Source: Trematomus loennbergii (taxonomy: Eukaryota > Chordata > Actinopteri > Perciformes > Nototheniidae). Taken from it: 64,000 nt of DNA. Below are positions 11,658 through 22,932 of the stretch, one piece after another. The position numbers were made by a program, and so were the translations under genes. The DNA is taken from NCBI GenBank assembly GCA_012861695.1, contig JAAOOA010000178.1, positions 1 to 64,000 of the forward strand, read 5' to 3'. The notes beneath the pieces are model-generated. The model saw only the letters and a program-made list of their open reading frames with translations, searched no databases and had not been told where the DNA came from. Each line of letters starts with the position of its first letter. The first letter of the stretch is position 1.

Positions 11658-12900
11658 TTAAGGTGAAAACCACCCAAGGGCCGGAAGTACAGACAGCCCA
11701 GTAGCTGAGCTGCTGCTGGGGGGAGGCCGGTAAGGCTCTGAGGCACGAGGCCGCCTAGAAGGCCGGCAGCCGGGGGCACAACGGATGAGTGGGCCGCTGG
11801 GACCTGCGCAGACCACCACTGTAAGCTGGTGGCTGAGTGCGGCTGCTAGAGGGGCCCCTGGGCCTGCTGGGAGTGGGCACAGGCCTATAAAGACCCGAGA
11901 GCTGCTGCCTGGTCTGCCTAGCTTGGGCAGCACGCTCCAATGCCTACAGGGCAGCTGCCCCAAACAGCTCCCCTGACTCGACTGGCACACTACGGAGGAC
12001 ATGTCTCCGACAGTGGTGACTAAGCAGGCCAAACCTGGCGACGAGTCTGCACCAAAAGGACATGACTCGTCCCAATTCCCTAGCATTAGGGCAAAGGCTT
12101 GCAGTGATGCATCACTGAGGCCCAGCAAAGAAGGCTCAGCCGGAGCCTGCTGCAGAGAGGTAGAGACAGCCAGTATCAGATGGGAGAGGGAGTTCCCGTG
12201 CCGCTGTGTCGTAGGCCTTACAGAGCAGCTCGTTTGTGACCCTGCACTGAGGCCGAGGGCGCCTGGCATCCGGGGCCAGAATCGGGGAGGCGATGGCAGG
12301 CTCAATGGATGGCAAGCGACCCAGCCCCACCCTCGCCGGATCCTGCATGGCAGCAGAGTGGGAGAGGGCCCTGGTGTGTCTCTAGCATGCATGGAGCTCC
12401 CTCAGGTACTCCTCCAAAGGAGGAACAGTGGGAATGAAAGGGGCAGGGTTATGCCTGAAGAAGGCGCTAGCCTGGGTCGGCCTGCGGAACCTGAAGCTGC
12501 AAGCGTACCAGGGCCGCACGAATAATGGCCGCCATGGAGCCGTCCTCCGTGCCCTGCAAAGAGCTCTGAGCAGAGGAGTGGGGAGCCTCTTCGGGGGTGA
12601 GCGGGGCCCCGCCCCCCCCTTTTCAAGAAGCGGTTCAGCCGGAGCCGCTAGCGACATGGCATCCTCAAGCAGAGGTGTGGCAACCGAAGGCGGGCCAGGC
12701 GGCAAGCTAGTAGCCCCCACACCGGCCCCTGGCTGAAGGGCCAACAGGAGCGGCTTTGTCTGCTCCATGATGGCAGCTAACCGATCCACCTTAGGGGACA
12801 GCCCACATGAATGAGCCATTCTGTGGGTAGCCAGATGCAGCGTAGCCGGGAGCGGGTGCGGGAACACAGCCTGCACCAGCTACCTTTAACGGAAAGAGTA
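11658..12900 (-). pseudogene. DIRS gag-like region
   Basis: An open stretch on the minus strand (11658-12392) plus a second frame (12382-12876), rich in Pro, Ser and Leu, at the place where DIRS elements carry their gag gene. Assignment is by position only; no diagnostic motif is visible. Confidence 0.5.
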
Positions 12901-14040
12901 GAGCGGTGCTGCTACTCGCCGAACAGAAAGAGGGATGTAATTACACCCACGTTACCGGCAGAGGGCGAGAGCGCTGCCTTCGCCTAGCTGGATTAATAAA
13001 CAAGGCAGTCTAGCGTCTACCAGGAGCGGGGGCGAGAACACTGCCTTCACTGGTTAAGTTCGAGACGAATGCCAGATGCAGCGTAACCGGGAGCGGGTGC
13101 GGGAACACCGCCTTCACCAGCTACCTGCTGAACCGAAAGAGTAGAGCAATGCTCCTACTCGCCGAATACAAAGAGGGATGTAACTACACCCACGTTACCA
13201 GCAGAGGGAGCGGGAGCGAGAGCACTGCCTTCACCTAGCTGGATTAACGAACAAGGCAGTTTTAGCGTCTACCAGGAGCGGGGGCGAGAGCACTGCCTTC
13301 ACTGGTTAAGTTTGAGACGAATGCCAGATGCAGCGTAACCGGGAGCGGGGTGCGAGAACACAGCCTTCACCAGTTACCTGCTGAACGGAAAGAGTAGAGC
13401 AATGCTCCTACTCGCCGAACACGAGAGGGGTGTAATGTCCTACACCCACGTTACTAGCAGAGGGAGCGGGGAGCGAGAGCACTGCCTTCACCTAGCTGAG
13501 TAAATGAAAGTGCAAGGCTACTAGCAGAGGGAGCGGGGAGCGAGAGCACTGCCTTCACCTAGCTGGATTAAATAAAGAAGTTCAACAGGACAGCTTAGCC
13601 GGGCGGCTGCTGCTAGAATCAAGTACACGTCTACCAGGAGCGGGGGCGAGAACACTGCCTTCACTGGTTGAGTCAGAGACAAATGCCAGATGCAGCGTAA
13701 CCGGGAGCGGGTGCGGTAACACAGCCTTCACCGGCTACCTGCTGAACGGAAAGAGTAGAGCACTGCTCCTACTCGCCGAACACAGAGGGGGATGTGAATG
13801 ACCTACACCCACGTACTAGCAGAGGGAGCGGGAGCGAGAGCACTGCCTACACCTGGCTAGATTAAACGAAGAAGCTTAACAGGGCAGCTTAGCCAGGCAG
13901 CTGCTGCTAAGAATCAAGCAGCACGCCGAACACGCCAGATGTTAGCCAAGTGGCCGCTGCTAATAGCCAGAGTGATACGTTACAGGGCAACGTTACCGGG
14001 AGCGGGAGCGAGAGCACTGCCTTCACCAGCTGAGTTAAAT
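12834..14040. repeat. GC-rich higher-order tandem repeat in the DIRS leader
   Basis: Four units begin GATGCAGCGTA at about 12834, 13076, 13327 and 13687 (spacings 242, 251 and 360 bp). Within units a short module GGGAGCGGG-GCGAGA-CACTGCCTTCACC recurs two or three times. It lies between the gag-like region and the 5' terminal repeat. Confidence 0.85.
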
Positions 14041-14156
14041 AATGAAGCTAAACGGTCCATGCAAGGTGTTAGTCAAGCGGCTGCTGCTAACAATCAAGCG
14101 AAATCAAGTCAAAAAACACAATGTTTAAGACCAGATAACTAGCTTCCAAAGAAGAG

Positions 14157-14740
14157 AACAGCACAGAGCTGTAGTTACAGTAGTAACCATGGCCAGCCTA
14201 CACGGCCTAGAACCGTAGTTACAGTAGTAACTATGGACAGTACTTGCACGGCTTAGAACCGTAGTTACAGTAGTAACTATGGCCAGTACTTACACGGCTT
14301 AGACCCGTAGTTACAGTAGTAACTATGGCCAGTATTACGCGGCGTATAACCGTAGTTACAGTAGTAACCATGGCCAGTACCTACGTGGCTTAGAACCGTA
14401 GTTACAGTAGTAACTATGGCCAGTACTTACGCGGCTTAGAACCGTAGTTACAGTAGTAACTATGGCCAGTACTTACGCGGCTTAGAACCGTAGTTACAGT
14501 AGTAACTATGGCCAGTATTTACACGGTAGACCCGTAGTTACAGTAGTAACTATGGCCAGTACTTACGCGGCTAGAACCGTAGTTACAGTAGTAACTATGG
14601 CCAGTACTTACGCGGCTTAGAACCGTAGTTACAGTAGTAACTACGGCCAGTATTTACAAGGCGTAGACCCGTAGTTACAGTAGTAACTATGGCCAATACT
14701 TAAACGGCTTAGAACCGTAGCTACAGTAGTAACTATGGCA
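14157..14740. repeat. 46 bp tandem repeat containing a copy of the DIRS terminus
   Basis: Thirteen copies of GTAGTTACAGTAGTAAC (one with a substitution) occur at 42-47 bp spacing, each followed by TATGGCCAGTACTTACG-like sequence. A fourteenth isolated copy is near 14975. Each unit contains AGAACCGTAGTTACAG..GTAACTAT.G, which matches the reverse complement of the element's left terminus at 25 of 28 positions, including its inverted 7 bp arms. Confidence 0.9.
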
Positions 14741-15479
14741 AAAGTAACCGTGGCCGGTGAATGGCCACACATGCGGAGCACACAGCACACACAGTGAAGA
14801 TTGTTCTACCCATCCTAGTGCTAGGAGACTAGCACTAGGAGTGGTAAATACAACAATATAGCGCTACTGCAGTCGCTGAGAATGAAGCTAATTAGCTTCT
14901 AAGGAATAGAACAGCCCGCAAGAACCATAGGCCATGGTTACAGCAGTAACCATGCCGTAGTTGCATGGCCTAGGACCGTAGTTACAGTAGTAACTCTGGC
15001 CAGAACTTACCTTACTCTCTGCACCTAACAAAAACAGGCAATTATGGCACTGTGGGCTTTCCATACATTAAATGAGAGACGCAGCGAAAGCTGGGAATCA
15101 ATGCTAAAGATAGCTCGGGCACAACGCCACAAGCAGAACTTTCGAAAGAGCATCATAAGGGCAACTTTATGGGAGAGGAGGCGAGAACACTGTCGTCACC
15201 AGAAAGTAGCCCGACAATAACAAGACAGCAATCAGGACAACTTAGCTGGGAGAGGGTGCGGGAACACAGCCATCACCACAAGTTGACACGAACCTGTCCG
15301 TCGAGGCTCTGCACGGCGCACCGCCGGCCACAGCTCCTGGAGGACGCGTTAACAACCCGTAGCTCCGACTATCAGTCGCGAAGCTCCCCGCGGCAGCTGT
15401 ATGCAGAGAAATCCCTCAGATCAAACGTTCAAACCTGAACGCTGTAGGCTGCAAGAATGCAGCCACGGTACTCTCGCGC

Positions 15480-15649
15480 AGCGAGAAGATGAAAGGAACA
15501 GATCCTCTGATGACACTGGCTGATATAGCCGGTGTCACGTGGGTCACAGGTGACTTTGTTGATATTGGTACTCGTACTGCGCATGCGCACGATGGACATA
15601 TCCAGTGCTAAAAGCACCGCCTCTGGCGGTCAGTAGGGACGAAATAGAA
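15480..15649. repeat. DIRS right inverted terminal repeat (5' end of the element)
   Basis: Reverse complement of 9914-10050 (GACCGCCAGAGGCGG, CGCATGCGCAGTACGAGTACC, GTGACCCACGTGACACC words). It ends GGACGAAATAGAA, which differs from the left tip, as expected for DIRS where only the complementary region joins the two tips. Confidence 0.85.
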
Positions 15650-15754
15650 CATTAATTTTAGGGTGAAGACTTGGTTAGGGTTAAGGTTAGGATAAGTCTC
15701 CAGGAAATGTATGTAAGTCAATGTAAAGTCCCCTGAAGTGATGTCTACATGGTA

Positions 15755-15756
<2 letters not shown>

Positions 15757-15786
<30 letters not shown>

Positions 15787-15790
15787 TGTG
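15757..15790. repeat. (GT/GC)n microsatellite
   Basis: Short TGTG/CGTG run directly downstream of the csgalnact1 exon donor at 15794. Confidence 0.95.
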
Positions 15791-15794
15791 TTAC

Positions 15795-15889
15795 CAGCTG
15801 CTGCTCCACAGGAGGGATGTGTTCAGGGCTTCCGTAGATCAGAGTTGGGTTGTACTGGCTGAATAACACCGGGTAGAAAACCTTTTTAC
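15795..15889 (-). CDS. csgalnact1: csgalnact1 internal coding exon (catalytic domain)
   Basis: A 95 nt exon with acceptor CTCTTTTAG (15890-15898) and donor GTAACA (15789-15794). Read with the last G of the upstream exon it encodes [32 protein letters not shown] and ends on a complete codon. The sequence matches the conserved region of chondroitin GalNAc-transferases just after the DVD metal-binding motif. The frame is intact. The intron that follows it on the minus strand (15794-9124) hosts the DIRS element. Confidence 0.92.
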
Positions 15890-16567
15890 CTAAAAGAGAG
15901 GACATGATTAGAACAAGTACCCGTAGAAAATGAACAGAAAATTAATCACACAACTATTTAGATAATCCTAAAGTTATGTTTCCATAGCATAATGTGTCGT
16001 TACAGGGTCTCAAATATTAAGTTTAGCCGTTTTATATCTCATAAAGTGAACAAAACTACACAACTATATTTGCTGACATTTGAAAACAAGGATTAATTGC
16101 TTAATCCATCAAAATCAACAGATTAATTGAACAGGAAAATACTTGTTAGTAGCAGCTTTAGATCAAGACAGTGGTGTTGATATACAATGATTTAACAAAT
16201 ATTAGGTTTCACTTTACCATCTCTAAATACTCTCCAAATGATGATGTAAATATTTAGTTCAGTGCATCTCTTTGTTTATTGCACAGTACGACATTCAAAG
16301 TCATTGTAGATATCTGCAAACTACAGTTTTGTATCCAACTAGTGAAATAAATGGAGATTGACTAGGCAGAAATCATTTTTAGATATCTACCTATATAGAT
16401 TATATCTTAGAGGTATGGACATCCTAAAGAAAAGAGATTTGCTGCAGCAGTTTCATCATGAAAAGCTTTATTTAACGATATATATTAACTGCATATTGAC
16501 TAGTCAGAACTATAATCCAACACATGCACTGCAATGTAAAGATATCTGACACGTTAATGATGTGACC

Positions 16568-17508
16568 AGAGGTGGGAAGTAGTGGAGTACAAATACTTTG
16601 TTACTGTACTTAAGTACATGTTTATGGTATCAGTACTTTACTCCACTACTTATTTTTCTGATGACTTTTTACTTTGACTTCTTACATTTTGAACACAAAT
16701 ACCTGTACTTTCTACTTCTTACATGTTGAACACAAATACCTGTACTTTCTACTTCTTACATGTTGAACACAAATACTTGTACTTTCTACTTCTTACATGT
16801 TGAACACAAATACCTGTACTTTCTACTTCTTACATGTTGAACACAAATACCTGTACTTTCTACTTCTTACATGTTGAACACAATACCTGTACTTTCTACT
16901 TCTTACATGTTGAACACAAATACCTGTACTTTCTACTTCTTACATGTTGAACACAAATACCTGTACTTTCTACTTCTTACATGTTGAACCAAATACCTGT
17001 ACTTTCTACTTCTTACATGTTGAACCCAAATACCTGTACTTTCTACTTCTTACATGTTGAACCCAAATACCTGTACTCTCTACTTCTTACATTTCCCAAA
17101 CAGGCTGGTTACTTTAGTTTGAATGTGTGTTTGGTGGCGTGATCATTATTATTTAGAGTCATTGCGTGCCTATTGATTTGAACACGATCCGTGTATCCAT
17201 CATTTCCTGGTCTTCTCTAAAGAAGAGGGACCAATGAAAACGTTGTCATGTTGCCGTTGTTCAGCATGGAAACATTCATTAGCTAACAATGACATTATTG
17301 TTCTATTAATATAAAGGGAGGTCAGGTACTCTTTAAAACAGCTGCTAGTTATGGGTACTTTTTACTGAAGTACATTTCAAAGCCCTCTTTACTTTTACTT
17401 GAGTAAAGAAGTTTAGTCAGTACTTCTACTTTCACCAGAGTATTTTTAAACACGAGTATCTGTACTTCTACTTGAGTAAAGGATGTGTGTACTGTTGCCC
17501 TCTCTGCC
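16568..17508. mobile_element. hAT-like MITE of the 'aagtagtggagtac' family with an internal minisatellite
   Basis: Left end CAGAGGTGGGAAGTAGTGGA; the right end, inverted, reads CAGAGAGGGCAACAGTAC. Such CAGAGGTGGG ends with GTACTTAAGTAC / TACTTGAGTAAAG words are common in fish. The 8 bp flanks agree at only about five positions, so the target duplication is decayed or the ends are slightly misplaced. It lies in a csgalnact1 intron. Confidence 0.65.
16684..17090 (+). repeat. 40 bp tandem repeat (about 10 copies)
   Basis: Units of ACATGTTGAACACAAATACC plus TGTACTTTCTACTTCTT, differing by single bases and small deletions. It is an expansion inside the MITE at 16568-17508. Confidence 0.92.
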
Positions 17509-17550
17509 TGTGAGTCTTTTAAATGTCTAAAGTGTTATAGTTAGTCTCAC

Positions 17551-17728
17551 CAGGCTGCGTGTTGAGTCTGCAGGAGTTCAGGAAGTCGGCGGTGAAGTAG
17601 ATGTCGACGTCGCAGAAGAAGAGCAGAACGTTTCCTCCTTTCCAGGCTCGAGCCCCGACGTCTAGCCCCGTCCGCGAGAAAACTCCTCGTCCAGCTGCAG
17701 GAGGGTGAAGTTCTTAAAGTTCGCCTCC
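17551..17728 (-). CDS. csgalnact1: csgalnact1 internal coding exon with the DVD motif, one base short
   Basis: Acceptor CTGTGCAG (17729-17736) and donor GTGAGA (17545-17550). The first frame reads [21 protein letters not shown], then hits a stop. One frame over it continues [29 protein letters not shown] and [19 protein letters not shown] contains the DxD-type metal-binding motif of the GalNAc-transferase domain. The exon is 178 nt where phase with its neighbours requires 179. The missing base falls at a G4 run of the coding strand (17666-17669). This is the most upstream csgalnact1 exon recognisable in the window. Confidence 0.9.
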
Positions 17729-18360
17729 CTGCACAGAGGAAGAGGGGAGGAGAGGAAGAGAGAGGGGTTACAAAAGAGTACATTCAAACACTCTCTTTGG
17801 TGAGGTAACGTGACTGGAGGATTTTCAAAGATATTGTAAATTTATCTTGAAATATTAAAGATTATTTCCCATGTTTTCCCCTCATTTTCAATATTTCCTA
17901 GTTCATGATAAGTGTTATTAAGGTACACATATTCACCATCAACCAGCTGTTAACTAACATGCATATTAGAGCCAGACTACTAGCTTATTAGTGAACATAT
18001 TCTGAGTTAGAAATACCTGATTTTAAGTTATTTTGACATAATTACCACTTGTAGTTTCATGTCTTGTTACATAAGAGTAGACCACATTTGTTAGGTGTTA
18101 ATATGAGAGAATTACTATTCTTGTGGTACTTCTACTGCATATTGAGCATATTAAGACAAAACTCATGTCGGCTAAGCTTCCTTACGTAGCTTAGCCGATC
18201 TCCATTCAGAAAACACATTTTAAAGGTTTCTCCTGCCGTCTGTCTGCAGACTTGTCAAAGCATTAATTCATGGTTTTTACTAACCGGTATCAGTATGTTG
18301 TTACTTCGGCATCATTTTGAAACGTGTATTACAATTAAATCACGGTCAAATATGTTCATT
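17729..18360. other. Intron-like AT-rich DNA, no gene seen
   Basis: Upstream of the first recognisable csgalnact1 exon on the minus strand. No exon for the preceding part of the enzyme (stem, coiled coil, beta3-like domain) was found here or anywhere up to 64 kb. Confidence 0.55.
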
Positions 18361-18740
18361 TGTTGTAGTTGTAGCCCCCTTGCCAGCGATTCTCTCTGAC
18401 CAATCAGCAGTCGAGTGTTTACGTCACTAGTTTAGCATATTCAGCCCGGTTGTTGGCCCGGTAAGAACCTCGATTTTGGAGGGCCAGAAAAAAGGTGAAA
18501 AAGTAGCCCTGAGCCGGAACGAGCCCTAGTGGAAAAGCAAAGAAAACGGGCCGGGTTTGGCACGGCACGCTTAAACCGTGCTGCAGTGGAAATGCGCCAT
18601 TAAAATGACTGTAGAGTGACTCAAACTGACTATAATGTGATTTAAAAAGACTATAAAGCGACTTAAAATGACCACGAAGAGACTCAAACTGACTATAATG
18701 TGACTCAGAATTGCTATTAAGAGACTCAAAATGACTAAGA
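18360..18740. repeat. MITE fragment plus degenerate 20 bp repeats
   Basis: 18440-18605 has words typical of a fish MITE (GGCCCGGTAAGAACCTCG, GAACGAGCCCTAGTGGAAAAG, GCTGCAGTGGAAATGCGCC). 18606-18735 is a degenerate array of ACTCAAAATGACTATAA-type units. Confidence 0.6.
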
Positions 18741-18907
18741 CTCACAAAATGACCACAGAAAAACTAAACAACTATGAAAATGGGGAAAACTACCATTAAG
18801 AAAACACAAAAAGACTAATAAAGCTACGCTGCATGTAATGAGAACTAAAAAGCGACACATTTCGGCTTCCTTGCTGGGATCATTCGGCCCTAGTAATCCT
18901 CTTTTGC

Positions 18908-18993
18908 ATAGCCGTGGGAACATGTTTCAAATGGGGGGTGCTGTGGGGATGACACCAGGGCCGGTTCTGACCAGTTTGCTGCCCTAGGCAAGA
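18908..18993 (+). repeat. Interspersed repeat, copy A
   Basis: CATAGCCGTGGGAACATG to CTGCCCTAGGCA, with copies at 44348-44418 and 46570-46653. The segment CAGGGCCGGTTCTGACC resembles a hAT-type terminus, but no partner end is visible. Confidence 0.75.
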
Positions 18994-19186
18994 TTTTTGC
19001 TGGTTCATTTATATCTTATTTTACCAGTTAACATTTATTTATTTATTTATCCATATTTTTTAATCTCTCCAGTTTTAAAGGATATTGTTGGTTTACTGTC
19101 CTATAGTATACATTGGAATGATTTCAAACCTGTTTTTATTTATCCTAATAATTATAAAGGTGTGCCTTGGAAATATTTGTTTACAT

Positions 19187-19285
19187 AAATTGTGATCAAA
19201 CCGTTTGAGACCCACTGAGATAACTTAGACTAAAGTGAACTGTCTAAACACTCAGAGTCCTTTACCTCACTGAGCCTCTCAGGGC
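19187..19285 (-). mobile_element. Inverted fragment of the 87-1354 hAT family
   Basis: Reverse complement of about 741-850 (AAACCGTTTGAGACCCACTG, AGATAACTTAGACTAAAGT, AACACTCAGAG). Confidence 0.8.
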
Positions 19286-21350
19286 ACATGGAAAATGTAA
19301 CCGGGGTGAAAAGGGTGTTATCTTTACTTAATTATGAATGTGAACATCAAGGCCGAACATTAGTTTTTTTTATTATATTTGTATTATATTTCCATGTAAT
19401 CTTGTGGACGTGCAGATTCCCTGTCCTCCAGCAGGGGGCGCTGCAGCACCCTCAGCACCCCTACTTACCACGGCCCTGCTCTTTTGTATTTTCCACCTAA
19501 ACATTAAAGCGTAATGAGCTCATAAAGTTCACATCAGCACAACATATGGCGCGTTCACACCGGAGTACTTTTCCCACAATAGTTCATCAGAACTACGATA
19601 TATTTGCGTTCACACCAAAAAGCCCCAGGAACTAAATGAGTGCATCAGAACCATTTTGACCCGCTTTCCAGTCCCTGCTAGAGAGCCCTTTCCCCAGTAA
19701 CAGCTCTATTCGAGGGTAATTGTCGTCTTTTCAAACTAAAAATAACCCAATAATAGAAGAGAAAACACAACAAACCCTGTATTCTTCTTTAACAGGGTAT
19801 TGTAATCTGAATATATCAACATCCTCATAAATCTCTCACATTGACCTTTAATGAGGATTACATTAAGGAATAAACATGTTTTTAAGAAGTTAAATCCATG
19901 AAAATCTGCAAGGATTTCATTTCATCTGCAGAAAATCCAGACAGAGAGAATCTCTCCTCCTTCATGTTGTTCACAACTCACAGAACCATCAGTTTATATT
20001 CAGTTCAAATCAGAGGTGTAAAGTAACTAAGTGCATTTACAAAGTACTGTACTTAAGAATGCAGGACTTTTACTGTAACAGAGTATTCCTACACTCAGGT
20101 ACTTTTACTCAAGTACAAGATCTGACACACAGAAGAGAGAACGAGCTTCTGTGCGTCAGAGGGTCAAAGTTGAGATACTTATCGAGGAGAATTGACTCAA
20201 ATACACTTCATTTCTTTGCATTTCATTCTGTCACGAAGCAGTGTTTGGACCCACCTTAGTCATGGGTTTGTTTTAAATACAAACATTTCAATATTAACTG
20301 TCACAAAAAATAGGCACATTTTTATTAAATGATGAACAAATATCTCCAATGTGCCCTTTTATGCATTTGAGCCCCTTCCCCTCTAACGTACTCTAATGTG
20401 TGCAGAGTAGTTACTGAGCATATAACAAACATCTCTCCATGGGGGGCAACAATCTGACTTTAATCATGTAGAAAGATATCTGTGTTTATCTCAGCTTACA
20501 TAACAATTACTTAAATAAAAGCACAGAGAGAAAATGAATAAGAATAATACATTATAATCATAATGGGCTGAAGTGTGGCCTCGTTACAAAGAGAAGCATC
20601 TGATAGGAGGGAAAGGATTCATCATTTCATCGACTTTGTGGACGTTACTTTAGAATAAGAGTTAGTCATTTGAAAAGCTCTGTTGTAAATAATAATATTA
20701 TAATGATCACAAAACAGCAAGAAGGGTCTTCCAGGTTTGATTGGTTATTTGTAATCTTTATTATACAGACACTTGATAACTGATAGATATATATACCAAG
20801 GTGTGAGAACACATGATATAACACTGACACCATGACAGGTACAGGAGTTATGAAATGCATCAAACATAAATCACATTCTTTCACATCGAATTCAAAGAAA
20901 ATCACAATTATTTGATTTGAAATAAAACATCAGAATAAAAACACAGGATTAAAAATAAGGGGATTAAAATCATTGAATGTGAAAGCGATGTTTAAAAGGT
21001 TGATAAGTGAACATTTAACAATATCTATGAAAACAACACGGAGCAGAGCGGAGCAGGGATCCTAACATCACAAGTCTTTACAAGAAGAGCAAAACACACA
21101 TATATTTACAATATACAAGAATATATTCATACAAAACTAAATATATGTTTATATTAATAACAATATCTTTATTTACTTTCAACATTTAAAACCCTCTTTT
21201 CTCTGTTGTTATTATGGGATATTTATATTTTGGGTGTTTATATATTTATTTACTTTCTGAAGTTTCACTTTTCTATCTTTAAAACTGTCAAATCATTTAT
21301 CAACCGAAATAATATTAATAATAATGATGTTACATGTTGCCGTCTCTGTA
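19286..21350. other. Intergenic DNA, mostly AT-rich
   Basis: 19550-19620 carries words of a GTTCACACCGGAGTACTTTT-type MITE and 20012-20110 a GTAACTAAGTGCATTTAC / TACTTTTACTCAAGTAC repeat. The rest has no recognisable gene, RNA or element. Confidence 0.55.
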
Positions 21351-21498
<148 letters not shown>

Positions 21499-21619
21499 TG
21501 TGATCAGACTCAGATGTTGTGTTTGCATGAATTTCTAACATCCAGTGTTTAAATCCTGTTTCTGAGCCGCTGTATGAAAGAGGACGAGGACAGAGGGAAG
21601 TGAAATGAACAGATGCATA

Positions 21620-22932
21620 TTAAGTGTCCCGTGTTCTGGTCCTCAGGGTCACAGTGACTACAGCAACACAGAGCATCAGCAGCAGAACACTGAGCGCTGA
21701 GCATCTCACTGCGTAGAAGGTGGAGTGAACCCCAAAGGGGTCTCTGCGCAGGAGGGTCTTGGTTGAAGACAACACTGACCATTTCTGTCAAACTGCACAC
21801 CAATACTCTCCTGTGTCTTGCAGAGAGACATCAGAAATAGCCAATCTCCCATCAGGGTAGCTGCGCACATTGCTACTGATCTGATCATTAGCTATATGGT
21901 TCTTCCTTTGGTTCGGTTCGACTTAAAGAACCAAGTGACTGACCCTTTTCCCAATCTTTGCATCTGAGAGTGACTTCTTCTCCCCTGAGAAGAGCTCTAC
22001 AGCAGGGGGGGGGATTTGGGGCACACACAGCTGATATGTTTTCACAGCATTTAAGGTTTTACAATAGTACACCTGTGATTTACGTTACCGATGTTAACAC
22101 CAGAGAGTAGTTCTGGTCCACTAAAGACCCAGAGTGGTTATGTTGTCCTTGGTCAATGTTGTGAGTCTAGTCCAATCTGGAGGCTTCTCTTTATTGAAAC
22201 CAGAGTCAGGGCACTGCAACACAACCGTGTCTTCCACTGAGCGATAGATCCACTCTGAGTTCAGCTATACTCTACAGGCTGACTGCGAACACACTGCTGT
22301 TGGTTCATCAGCAGGCAGGTGTATTCTCCGAGGTCAGCTGGTGAGATGTTGGATATACGTAGAGCTGATGTGTTCTTCACCACTTGGTATCTTCCTCTAT
22401 CATTGTCCATCACTGATGCCGTATCGTCCCCAAAAACTCTGGTCCATGTTTCTGTTCAGGTCGATAATCCCGTTGAGCCACTGGACATCCAGGTGGTCAG
22501 CTGCTCCACGACAAGGCAGGTCTTTTTTCTTCATCTTCCATGGATTCACCTCTGGTCCATCTATGTAACCACAAACAGTAACTGTGAAGTGTTTCTCATG
22601 AGTCACTTGGCCCTCAGTCCAGCACTCCTCTTGGTACAGGCCGGAGTCTGAATGGGTCAGGTTCTGGATCTTGTAGGAAGAAGTATTGGCCACGCTGACG
22701 AGTCGTTGCTTCAGGTCTTCAGGTACTGAGGAGTTCTGGGGCCAGAGGTCAGAGGTGTTCCACAGGACCAGCTTCTCCTCACCAACAGATCTGGAGATCA
22801 GGCAGGAGCCGGCCTCCTCTGGGAGCTCGAAGGTGAAGAGTCGCTTTCCTTTTGGATGACGATGAGTTCTTCAGAGTGAATGTTGCTGATGAGAGCGAAC
22901 AGCAGCACGGAGAGCTGGGAGACTGCAGCCAT
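21620..22932 (-). pseudogene. Immunoglobulin-domain membrane protein gene, intronless and broken
   Basis: The ATG at 22930-22932 starts a signal peptide (MAAVSQLSVLLFALISNIHS). Ig-like domains follow with the J-like D.G.Y.C signatures DSGLYQEEC (about 22640), DLGEYTC (about 22330), VYYC (about 22075) and DTGEYWC (about 21795). Then come a transmembrane segment (SALSVLLLMLCVAVVTVTL, about 21690-21645), a short basic tail RTRTRD and a stop at 21620. The layout is a multi-Ig cell-surface receptor of the kind expanded in teleosts; the family and ligand are not identified. No introns separate the domains, unlike ordinary Ig genes. One-base frameshifts occur at an A4 run near 22852, near the TTTTTGGGG around 22440 and further on, and TGA at 21788-21790 interrupts the frame. 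It may be a processed copy, though no poly(A) tract is seen. Confidence 0.7.

Larger units (their letters stand above)
9868..15649 (-). mobile_element. DIRS-type tyrosine-recombinase retrotransposon, degenerate
   Basis: A 5.78 kb element read on the minus strand. Inverted terminal repeats are 9868-10050 and about 15480-15649. An internal complementary region (10096-10190) is exactly the reverse complement of the left end fused to the reverse complement of the right end, with the joint at 10140/10141. That is the diagnostic DIRS arrangement templating the circular intermediate. Coding remnants appear in DIRS order on the minus strand: gag-like (12390-11660), reverse transcriptase (11478-11272), tyrosine recombinase (about 11110-10411). 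No target duplication is present, as expected for a recombinase. It sits in the csgalnact1 intron within a CTTGTGGGGACC-type repeat. All frames are broken and the RT-recombinase interval is too short, so it is non-functional. Confidence 0.85.

Noticed and set aside
10173..12876. Several long overlapping frames as host genes
   Set aside because: They are GC-rich frames on both strands of the DIRS element. Only those matching RT and recombinase motifs on the minus strand carry meaning.
15660..15700. Telomere-like TTAGGG repeats
   Set aside because: Only a few GGTTAGGGTTAAGG words, part of a common fish repeat into which the DIRS element inserted.
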